A stretch of 64,000 nucleotides of DNA from Malus domestica (lineage: Eukaryota > Streptophyta > Magnoliopsida > Rosales > Rosaceae). Both the position numbers and the translations under genes were made by a program. Below, piece after piece: positions 54,855 to 64,000 of the stretch (position 1 is its first letter; the number at the start of each line of letters is the position of its first letter). The stretch is from the NCBI RefSeq assembly GCF_042453785.1, contig NC_091673.1:4781501-4845500 (forward strand), given 5' to 3'. The notes below the pieces were generated by a model. The model did no database searches. It saw only the letters and a program-made list of their open reading frames with translations, and was not told the origin of the DNA.

Positions 54855-57800
54855 TTAAGCAAGATACCGATACAATTTTCTGTCCACATTGTCCCGTTCC
54901 AAAAATTCCCGCTCGATAAGAGACTCAATCCGCTTCTTAACCTCCGTTGGGTTGGCCAGGAATCGAGATTGCAACTGCTTTGTGACCTCGGATATTACGT
55001 TGTTATGATCCAGAGTCCTCCTTGATTTCATGATCCTCACAATCGCAGCTTCGATCTGGGGCTTCCTGTCCTCCTCCACTCTCTGCCGAGTCTCTTGCTT
55101 TTCAGGTTCTGATTCCTTCTGTGCAACCACAGTTCCTATCTTCACCTTATGTAACTTACTCGTGAACTTGTCATTAACGAAAAAAGCATCGTCCTCACCA
55201 ATGTCTTTACTCATAGGCTCTTTCCGAAGAACATTCTTGCCCTTCACACAAGCCATGGATTGCAGACATCTCTTCAAATCTAAAGCAGGAATCTCCGTCG
55301 CCTGCTCAATCTCCTTATAGTTCAGCCGATCGGCATTATTGAACAGCATTAGGACACACATTTGGTAAGTGGAGACATTCAACTCATGCCTCTGGCCTTT
55401 CCCGAAGGTAGCCTTTATATCCGCCGTGCCCATGTTAGTCTGCCAGGACAATCTCCGACCTGTATGCGTCCCGAGGTAATACGAACGGAACTTCTCACAG
55501 AGTTCTGACATCTCTAACGGAAGGTTGCATGTCACACTAGGTTGAGTTGGCCAGGACCCTGTCGTCAGAACCTGGACAGTCAATGTAGGGCCATCCCCTA
55601 GCTCGGGATGACTTGCATAAAACCCTTGCATTGTATCCTGGGCAGTTTTCAAGTCTGTAAACATGCCCTCTAATTTTGAAGTAAATTGGTATCCGCATTC
55701 GGTCTTGAGCTTAACTATCAAACTTCTCTCTGCCTCGTCGGAGACAGTTTTACCGGACAAAAGCCGCTTTGCCAAATGCTGTTTATAGTACTTCTCGAAT
55801 ACGTCTTTCTCCTGCAGGTAACGGAACAACATCATCACCTTGTCGAGAATAATTTCTACATCCTCCTCGCTGACCCCCTCCAAACCTTTGCGGAGTTTGT
55901 CATCAACGAACAGTGAGATGAACTCAGGCGAGCGGTTGTTGAGATTAATGAAGTACTCGAAAGAGGAATTCAAGGCATTTAGGAATGTCTTGTCATTGTT
56001 AAAAGACAATCTAATGATGCTATCGTACTTATCCTTCTCATCCAAGAGCCTTTGGACAAATTCCACCGGATCTTTCAACGTTTCCGGATCACTAACCAGC
56101 TGTTTACCGGTTTCCCTGATGTGGGAAGTCATCACTTCTCGTATTGTTGAGAGACCGTTGGCAACCCGACGGAACAAGTTGTACATTCTTCCAAGGTCTT
56201 CGTACTTGTCATCAAGAAGCATGTTCACCAAACCTGAATTCTCCATGTGGACTAATCTCAGCATGTGGTTTGCAATCATCTCCTTCTCCACCACATTCGT
56301 TATCTTGGCTTCACTCTTGGCATCCAAGTAATGTGTCACCCTCTCCAGTTCCTCATTCAGGCGCCTCTCAGCCTGCTGCAGATAATCTCCACAATCGCAG
56401 CACTCGATAAAATTTTGAGACTCGCCCTTGTAAAATTCAGCTGAAACCTCAAGAAAATGATTCTCAAAGTCGTCCTGGTAAACTGAAGGACCTAAATCCA
56501 TAAGCATCTTGATTATATTCCTCATCAAACCGCGGTTGATAACATCACCTGTTCGTTCTCTCAGCACTAGTTCAAGAAGTGTGTTTAGAAGCCTCGTCTG
56601 AATCTTGCTAGAGCGGACAATGTTGTCTCTCCAAAGGTTCAGCCCAAGCTCGTGAACTGGGGTTTTCTGGGTGCTCGGAATGTAAGTCCTGTCCATGTAC
56701 ATCAGAATGTCTCGAATCATCTGCAACGCCTTGTTGTGTTCGGTCCATTTCTTATTCATTTCTTCAAGAAACATTCCACCCTGAGCAGATTCAATCGATT
56801 TAGATATCTCTTTGAGATGGGAAGTCATGGTTGTAACCAGTCCCGAGTAAAGCTTCTCGCCGAATTTGTGAAGCACCATATTGTAGGCATTTCTACGTCC
56901 ATAAAACAACCAGAGCATAGTTCAGTAACAATATAATCAATTCTCATTTTCTAAATAAAATGCAAAATCACATAAAATCCTAAAAGCACTTCTTCTCAAT
57001 TATAGTCACTTTAAATGCATATCAATTCACAATTAGGCATGTTTGGACTGCTTCCGCATGGACCAAAAGCACTTTCTGATGCATTTGGCACGACAAATTA
57101 GAAGTGCTTCTGGTTTGTGAATGTGCTTTGAGGAGGAGAGGCAACGAAAAGTCCTCAAAAACTCTAGTTTTAATAAAAAATGACAAATAAATGTGTAAGT
57201 GAATAGTACCAAGAAAGGTAAAAATATGGTTTTTTGTTAAAAGTAAACAGTACCGGGAGTGTTTCATTAAAACTCGCTTAAAATTTAGGGCAATTAGCTG
57301 AAATTATCAGTTTATGACATTTGGTTACAAAAATAATCAGTTTTACATGTCGTCATTATATCATCGTTGTGTGGTCGCTATATCATCATTGTGTTATCGA
57401 TATATGATTAATATGTCGTCGTTGCTAAAAACTGATAATTTCTGCAATCAAATCTCAAAAACTGATCATTTCTGCAAATAACGTCAAAAACTAATCATTC
57501 CAACTAATTGTCGGAAGATTTAATATGTTTTTGACGTTACATATGCAAACAAGTGTTTTCTGCAGCAAGGTTGTTTTCATTTCATTCAAACATATTTGGC
57601 ATCAAAACACTCGGAACCTAATTTAGCTCTCCCTTTACAAATAATCAATCCATTCCTGGTTCGAAAGCATCGAAACCAAAACGATGAAAGTGAATTTAAC
57701 AAATAATAATAATAATAATAATCAATAAATAAACAGCAATCAACAAAATCTAAAATCTCCAAATAAAAGCAAAGCAATTTAAAAAACAAATACATGAAAT

Positions 57801-57989
57801 TAAGAGGAGGGTGAGGGAGCGAGCGAACCTGTAAAGCTCTTCGAAGCTGAGGCCACTGGCATTGTGATTGTAAATCTCGCGGATTGCGTGCTCCAGAACA
57901 TTCCACGTCTTGTCAGCGTATTTCGGATCCACCACCACTCTGTGCTTGAAGGCCTCTATCTGAAAATTCCGCTTCTTCTGGTTACTCAT
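54855..57989 (-). CDS. CUL3: cullin 3, scaffold of BTB-type E3 ubiquitin ligases
   Basis: Scaffold that joins BTB substrate adaptors (N-terminus) with RBX1 and E2 (C-terminus). Two exons, 57989-57829 and 56892-54855, join in frame to 732 aa, the size of Arabidopsis CUL3A/B. The N-terminus begins MSNQKKRNFQIEAFKHRVVVDP; cullin repeats follow. The cullin homology domain includes VMMLFRYLQEKDVFEKYYKQHLAKRLL and GMFTDLKTAQD. The C-terminal winged helix ends IEREFLERDNVDRKLYRYLA. The neddylation lysine is K676 in IVRIMKSRRTLDHNN. The long second exon and a single ~0.9 kb intron are typical of plant CUL3. That intron holds two MITE-type repeats (57141-57279, 57288-57513). No damage. The gene is head to head with MOG1 (832 bases between start codons) and converges on the HAD gene. 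Confidence 0.97.
57141..57279. repeat. dispersed element, copy 3 of 3, in the CUL3 intron
   Basis: AGTTTTAATAAAAAATGACA, GTGAATAGTACCA, AACAGTACCGGGAGTG and TTCATTAAAAC follow the order of 7745-7915 and 32070-32225. It is the most diverged of the three. Confidence 0.6.
57288..57513. mobile_element. inverted-repeat MITE in the CUL3 intron
   Basis: GGGCAATTAGCTGAAATTATCAG at the left is matched in inverse by the right end (GACAATTAGTTGGAATGATTAG read on the minus strand). The middle repeats TATATCATCRTTGTGT three times. Confidence 0.7.
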
Positions 57990-58821
57990 CGGATTCTTCT
58001 ATTTCCGATTTCGGTATCGCCGCGTGACTGTGTCGTTGAAAATTCCTCTGCTTTTGATTTGACGGAGGCGAGCGGAGGGAGGGAGGGAGGAGACCGGCGG
58101 TGATTGGAGCTTTTGATTTGATTTGCCGCGTGACAGCGACGTTGAAAATGATTGAAACGAAATTGATTGGATGGTGGAGGGGAGGGGATTTAAAGCTTTG
58201 TATTATTAATCATTGAGGGATTATTGATTAATTAAATTAATTAATAAAAAATATAAAAGGTTGAAGGGTGTGGGAGGAGGAGAAGCAAGGCAGGGGGTGG
58301 CTTGGGTTTGCGACGATGCCATTTGATTTCGTTTTTGGTTTTGCTGTTGGAGAAAGATGGAGTTTTGGTATTTTCTCTCGTTTCGTTCACTACTTTTCTC
58401 GTTAAGTTACGAAACGTTTCGCCGTTGCGTCCGTTGGTAGGTTTTAACCGCACGTTTCGTTTCGCTTCTGTGAAGGGTGAAAACCAAGCCTCTCTCTCCT
58501 CTCGGGCCTCCTACCTTTGACTTGGGCCTAAGCCAGTGGAAGCCCAATAAGTTAATGAGAAATGGGCTTTTAAGCCAGTTGCGCCTCTCTCCTTCCGGGC
58601 GTGGCGTTATATGTAAGCGGTCGTAAATCTCAAGCAACTGCATGCTATAAATATACACAGAAATCTGCAGAAGGCAGAGCCTTCGAACTTTCAGAAGCTT
58701 CTACAGAAGAAGAAACCAGAAGCTTCTGCTTCTCAGCGGTACGAGGTTCCACGATTCCTGTGCTCTGACTCTTTAGGAACAAAACGACGCCGCTCGCCTC
58801 CACTTCCCATCACCGAACAAA
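57990..58821. promoter_or_regulatory. shared head-to-head promoter region of CUL3 and MOG1
   Basis: 832 bases between the two start codons. On the MOG1 side a TATA box TATAAATA lies at 58646-58653. It is followed, in the probable leader, by two GAAGCTTC palindromes (58694-58701, 58719-58726) with GAAGAAGAAAC between and GCTTCTC after, resembling heat-shock-element arrays (alternating GAA/TTC). On the CUL3 side the leader is GA/CT-rich. Whether the two genes share control is not known. Confidence 0.55.
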
Positions 58822-58905
58822 ATGTCCCAGGATATCTACTCCGAGCGCCCCTTGTTCGGCGGCGCCATTACTAGCACCTTCCCTCTCAGATTCCAGGTCA
58901 GTTTT

Positions 58906-58946
<41 letters not shown>

Positions 58947-60581
58947 ATTATTTTGGTCTTTGTTTTCGTAATTTTATTCCAAATTCTGCATCTTTTTCTT
59001 ATTTTTCTGTCAAATTTGTAGGATGTGAGCAACATTCGGCAAGTTCCCGATCACCAGGTTCGTTAATTTTGTTAACTGGTTTTACTACTTCTTCAAATTT
59101 TGCTTCTTTTACTTAATTTCATGTTGTGGATTTTATTTATATGGTGGGTTTTTAAAGGAGGCGTTTGTGGACCCTGCCCGGGACGAAAGCTTGATCTTTG
59201 AGCTCTTGGAATTCAAGCATGAAGTCGGCGACAATGGAAGCGCCAACTGGTTTCTTCAGGACCTTGCCACTGAGCAAGATGCTGAGGGAAGCATGGTAAA
59301 CCCTGAACCCTAAACCTTTGCAGCCTAATGTATCGGTTTTGCAATTGTATTTCAACGTTTTATTTTCGCAATTACTTCGTCAGGTGATCGAGCAGTCTGG
59401 CATAATTGAGGCCCCCGGATTGTGTTATAGAGACACGCCTGCTGTTGTTACAACTGCTGTTGGTCAAATGGTATGTGCGGTTTGGCTTTTGATTCATGCC
59501 ATTCGTTTTAGGGAGCTATATCTGTGTTTTTCATTTTCGAATGTAGGCAATTTCCAAGGGGCGGCAAGGAAGAGATGCACAAAATATTGTGAGGGTATGT
59601 TTGTTTGTTGTGTTCTCTGGTGTTCTAAATTGTTTCAGAGTGCTACTCCAAGTTCACTTGGGCAAGTATGCTAACCAAGGTTTTATCGTTTGGAGTTGGC
59701 CAGGTCTATGTGGCGAATCTGCGCCTTAAGGGAGTTAATACGGATGTGCTGATTACTGCATATGAGCCCGTTCATATAAAGTAAGTTTCCGTACAAATTT
59801 GACGTTTGTTCTTGACTGAAACTTATTTTGGCTCTTTCATCTAGATACAACAGAAACTTGTCTCTTGGAAACATGATAATCGTGGATGTCCGTTTATTTT
59901 GATTGAGATTTTGACGAGTATGTATGAAAGATGTGATGTGAATTACACCACCTCCTGACTGCACCATACCCTTTAGATGTCGTGTATGCCTTCTTACATG
60001 AAGTTTGCAATATACTTTATTCTGCTGCTTATTTCCGTTAAGCAACTAAAAAGGGGAAATTACATCCTACATTGTTAATCCATTGGACGCTTTAAGAAAT
60101 ACAGGTCCCTCCCGATGAGCCTTCCCTGGTTTTCATTTAGTACTGCATATAATCTTCGTGTCATCTCGTCTGTAAGCAGTTTGGTTGAGTCAATCGATTT
60201 GAAAATCTGCCAAATGCAAACAATTAGTGCATAGCTTCCTCCTTTTATGTTATCATTATCGTGTATGATGGTAGAAAAGAATACGGTTGATATGAAAGGA
60301 TTTGAGTCTGCTGCGGTTGAATTCATTCAGGTCAAAAATTGAAAATATGTGCATTTTAATAAGTCTTATGTGTCGATAATTTGTGACGTGTGCATTCTAT
60401 GACATTGATGTGGTTATGTTATTTTGGTTGCAGTCCTTTGAGCGAAAGTGCAAACACCGTGGGGGCTGGTTTTGCGGTACCTGCAGTACAATCTGGGCAT
60501 ATGCCGGTAGCAGAGGTCTTTAAACTCGCCGTCTCTAGCTTCAGAGTCAATGACTGGAATCTTTTTGGTTCTGTTGCCTGA
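58822..60581 (+). CDS. MOG1: MOG1, Ran guanine nucleotide release factor
   Basis: A small PsbP-like-fold protein that binds the nuclear GTPase Ran and promotes nucleotide release, supporting nuclear transport. Seven exons join in frame: 58822-58896, 59022-59057, 59158-59295, 59384-59470, 59547-59594, 59704-59780 and 60434-60581, giving 202 aa, the normal size. Recognisable segments are RPLFGGAITSTFP at the N-terminus, RQVPDHQEAFVDP, LIFELLEFK, the long conserved strand IITAYEPV-like LITAYEPVHIN, and FGSVA at the end. Exons are small and phases consistent with the Arabidopsis gene At1g69680 from memory. Intron 1 holds a (TA)n run at 58917-58943. No damage. Confidence 0.93.
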
Positions 60582-60859
60582 GATGTATTGTGTGTTCATA
60601 TCTGCAGACTGCAGCAGTATTTTTAAGAGAAGGTGAAACTCTAAATTAGGATAAGATGGGTTTTTGGAAGAGGCATGGGTTGTGACATTTTGTAGTTTGT
60701 TTTCTTTTTCCCTTTTGGGCTTCTATGAATTCAAGTTTTCTTCCGATCACAAAAGTTCAAATTACAAGAGTACAGACCATCTATAAAATTGATGTTGGGC
60801 TGGGCTTGGCATCTGATTGACAACCAAGCAATAACGTTTATCGTGAATTATGTATGAAA
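60582..60859. other. MOG1 3' UTR and spacer
   Basis: Probable 3' UTR. No further gene. Confidence 0.4.
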
Positions 60860-61395
60860 GTAGCTAAAACTACGTCATCTAGAACTTAATTTTAGTCTCA
60901 CTATGACTCATAAAACTTAAAAGTTGCTACTTTATATTTGAAATTAAAAAATCGCTTCAATTTGCCTCCTGAAACTTTATTTTGATCCCATTTTGCCCTC
61001 TCAAGTTTGAAAGTCATCTCTATAAATTTCAAAATCCGCACCACATTGCTTTAGATCTGTTAATTTCTATGTGGTTTTGATTTGGTGTGCCATTCTAATC
61101 AATTTCTTTTTTTATTTTTGGCATCTCTTCGGTTTCTTTTAAACTAAATATTCTATGATTGTTGTATGTTAACGCATAATGAAGATTTTTAATCAAGTTT
61201 ATTACATGTGTGGCATATCTTATTGGGTATTAGATTCCACATATGTTTTAGGATGCGACTTATAAGTTTAAGCAAAAAGAGAGAGTCTACAAGTCAAATG
61301 AACGAATTTTAAGTTTCAAGAAGTAAATTGGTGACTTTTGACAGAGACAAAGTGAGATCAAAATGAAGTTCTAAAGGGCGTAACTAGAAATAATT
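60860..61395. repeat. diverged inverted-repeat element
   Basis: GTCATCTAGAACTTAATTTTA and TCTCACTATG at the left have inverse matches at the right (GAAGTTCTAAAGGGCGTAACT and CAAAGTGAGATC). Both halves carry TGAAACTT / AAGTTTCA motifs. Old; ends not defined. Confidence 0.45.
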
Positions 61396-61554
61396 CATGA
61401 AACTACTATCGTTTAACTTTTTATTTCTTTGTTCCTTGAAATAAAATTTTAAACAGTTTTACACCTTGACCCCTTGAGGTAAGATTTTGGATCAGTCACT
61501 GCACCACAAGGACCACGAAAATATTTTGGCTTATTATGGATATTATTAATAGTT

Positions 61555-62760
61555 GGCCAAATTTTTTTTCATGATCCTTGTGATGATACACTACTTTCGA
61601 TGTGACCCTCGTAGTGAAAAAGTTTTTAATTAAACCCTCGAGGTGGGTCTTGTTAGCAATTGAGGTCCAAATCCAAATTTCCGTTAGTCTACCGTTAAAT
61701 AAATTCACGTGACTATCACATGAAGGGTCAAATTCATCATTTCAATCCAAATTACATCTCATTCAATGGACATCTAGTATAATTTATAGTATAACTGAAA
61801 TTAGATTTTACAAAAAAAAAAAAAAAGCTTGAACGCGAAGACTGGAACTAAACTTGTAAAACCATGTCAATGGCTAGGAGAAAAGGTGAAGGTGAAATCG
61901 TGTCTAATTTCTTAGGTATGATTTAATTTCGTTTGAAAATTCTAATACTTCTAATATATATACCATTGTTTTTTTTTTTCAATGCCAACACGTCTTTGAT
62001 CATGAGTTAGTCTTAGTCTTACTTGAATTTTCATTCTTGTATCAATTTGTACCAGTTTGAATGCATAAATACCTTTCAGTTTGTTTTTTAATTGGTAATG
62101 TGGTTTTATACAGACCCTAGTCGGCCAGTACACAACTTTTCAAATTTTTTTCTTAATCTTCTTTGAATTTTAATTCTTTAACGTTCTTACGCTCTTGAAA
62201 TTCATATGCGGAGAGTAGACCTGAAGATTGAATTTTCCGCAATGCCTTTCACCCGTAGTCTTTAATTCTACAATGCATTTCACCCGTCTGAATGCATATA
62301 TACTGCATTTCACCCATTTTCTTTAGCTCTTTAAGTTATTTTTGTGCATATGTGATTTTTCTGCATTATATAGGTTGAGATACATGTACTATCAAATTGA
62401 GGTGATGGTTAGTGACGGTGGAGGAGTCCACTAGTGGCTATGGCGGTGGCTAGGAGCTTGAGATGAGATACAGGAACTGTTGGTTTTTTTTATCTTTACA
62501 AGTTTCTTTTGTTTGTAATTTTTTTTTTTAATTCAATCATGTTTATGTGTTTTTATTTTTCAAAATAAATAAACTTAATTTTGACCGATCCACATGTGAT
62601 AGTCACATGATTTTATTTAACGGAAGACTAACGGAACTTTGGATTTGAACCTCAATTGCTAACAGGGCTCACTACGAAGGTTTAATTAATAGTTTTTTCA
62701 CCACAAGAGTCACATTGAAAGTGGCGTATCACCACAGGGACCACAAAAAAAATTTGGCCC
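61555..62760. mobile_element. ~1.2-kb TIR element
   Basis: Left end GGCCAAATTTTTTTTCATGATCC, right end its inverse (GGACCACAAAAAAAATTTGGCC). The arms continue over ~200 bases (AATTGAGGTCCAAATCCAAATT against its inverse; TCACGTGACTATCACATG against CATGTGATAGTCACATG). An imperfect 7-of-9 flank TTAATAGTT / GTAATATTT follows. No transposase ORF. A related copy in reverse orientation begins at 63689. Confidence 0.75.
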
Positions 62761-63688
62761 GTAATATTTCTAACTTAGTGACATGCTAGCCTAGGAGGTG
62801 GGGAATTTCTTTTGGTTGAGTAGGTGTGAAGTTTTATAAAAAAAAATCGATGTGATTCTTTATTTTGTCACATCTCAGTTGTAAAGTTTTACATTCCTCC
62901 TTAAGTTTTTCTCCAAAATTACACCTATTTTAGATGTACTTTGATTGAATAAAGAAAAACTATACCTCACCAAGCTAAAGCCACCGTCCTAAATTTTAAA
63001 TTGGACCGGCGTCCCCTTTCTTTCATCTTGAGTGAGAAAGGAGTTTGGTTTCTTGATTTATTCAGACAATGTATGGCAAAGCTTAAGATAATAAATCCTG
63101 ATATTTTATGTCATTGTCACACTTATCGTATCTAGATTATAAGATTTTGCAATGATATGATGTGAATTGGGCAAATTTGACAACCAATAATTTCAACAAA
63201 TTAGTCATCATCTCTAAAGTATGAAAACAAAATACAGAGGGAGGGAGGGCAGCCATATTGTATGCTTTTGGCCCCACTAAGTTCATAATTCAAACTAGCT
63301 GCCTGCCACGTGATTGACTTGGTATATATTTTGCCAAAGTGAAAGTTACACTTACACACTACACATATGTGATCTCCTTAACATTTTCCCCTAAGTTTTT
63401 CTCTTATTTTGTCTCTCCAGGAAAATTTGGGTCACGTAGTCTGGTACCGTGCAATCATATGTAGATTATTGCTAACAACGCATCAATAATTATATAAAGT
63501 TTCGATATTATCAATATGAAAAGTATGTCAATAATCGATGATGTATCAATGTTAAATTGTCGGAGCAACGAGCTATGTATTCATTATTAATTTTGTTGAC
63601 AAGTTTACTGATTTTCACGTAATATGGGTCTGAAATTCGTTTCTAACCTCTTGACCACCCCGTGGTGGTTACATGATCAAACTATTAA
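62761..63688. other. spacer
   Basis: No gene. Three ATCAATAAT/ATCGATGAT-like repeats near 63480-63550 (AACGCATCAATAATTAT, GTCAATAATCGATGATG) look like a decayed short repeat. Confidence 0.35.
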
Positions 63689-64000
63689 GGCCAACTTTTT
63701 TTTTTTTTTGTGGTCCCTGTGGTGACACGCCACTTTCAATGTGAATCTTGTGGTGAAAGGCATTGTAGAATTAAAGACAATGGGTGAAAGGCATTGCAGA
63801 AAATTCAATCTTTAGGTCTGCCCTCCGCATACGAACTTCAAGAGCGTAAGAAAGTTAAAGAATTAAAATTCAAAGAAGATTAAGAAAAAAATTTGAAAAG
63901 TTGTGTACTAGCCGACTAGGGCCTGCATAAAACCACATTACCGATTAAAAAAAAAACTGAAAGGTATTTATGCATTCAAACTGGTACAAATTGATACAAG
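63689..64000. mobile_element. second copy of the TIR element, inverted, cut by the window end
   Basis: Begins GGCCAACTTTT then TGTGGTCCCTGTGGTGACACG. After ~70 bases it jumps to the inverse of 62275-62030 (AATTCAATCTTTAGGTCTGCC, CTAGCCGACTAGGGCC, ATGCATTCAAACTGGTACAA). It is an internally deleted copy of 61555-62760 in opposite orientation. Confidence 0.8.

Noticed and set aside
55686-56410. Plus-strand ORFs of 76-163 aa opposite CUL3
   Set aside because: Antisense shadows of the cullin coding exon; no own features.

Overview
The window is nuclear DNA of a eudicot plant. It has GT-AG introns, AT-rich intergenic DNA, many short inverted-repeat transposons (MITEs) and a 13 kb Ty3/gypsy retrotransposon. 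Gene content and repeat style suggest a woody rosid, most likely Rosaceae such as apple or pear. That is an impression from familiar repeats, not a proof.

Layout: (1) 336-3062, minus, a plastid CPBP (CAAX-type) intramembrane protease, 10 exons. (2) 3.1-9.4 kb, repeat-rich spacer with a solo LTR and nested MITEs. (3) 10323-13980, plus, a PMT2-type pectin/Golgi methyltransferase. (4) 16427-17896, plus, a PHYTOCHROME KINASE SUBSTRATE (PKS) gene whose upstream region carries three G-boxes, two of them in an inverted repeat. (5) 18.5-25.6 kb, a tandem duplication of a non-coding ~3.5 kb block; the two copies show, by filled and empty sites, at least five independent small transposon insertions. 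(6) 26486-28644, minus, sphingoid-base C4 hydroxylase. (7) 29.5-31.9 kb, a PIF/Harbinger element inside a duplicated fragment of the ORC6 3' end, next to an orphan exon-like fragment. (8) 33085-33816, an F-box/DUF295 pseudogene. (9) 34121-36277, minus, ORC6. (10) 37148-50131, a Tat-lineage LTR retrotransposon with broken gag-pol, four arrays of tandem repeats and an intact antisense gene that has its own TATA box and poly(A) signal. (11) 51457-52681, a fold-back element with long polypyrimidine/polypurine arms. (12) 53003-54497, plus, a HAD-like protein. (13) 54855-57989, minus, CUL3. (14) 58822-60581, plus, MOG1, head to head with CUL3. (15) 60.6-64 kb, repeat-rich spacer.

The host genes do not form one pathway, but their order is informative. 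From memory, Arabidopsis CUL3A, ORC6 and PMT2 are adjacent loci (At1g26830/40/50), and SBH1, CUL3B and MOG1 lie together on the duplicated segment (At1g69640/70/80). Here all five families lie in one interval, as expected for an ancestral order that Arabidopsis divided between two segments after duplication. The CPBP protease and PKS genes likewise recall the adjacent pair At1g14270/At1g14280.

The least explained content is the 5.8 kb between pol and the 3' LTR of the retrotransposon: an antisense coiled-coil ORF with its own signals, plus arrays built around a 32-bp dyad that is perfect in the younger repeats.
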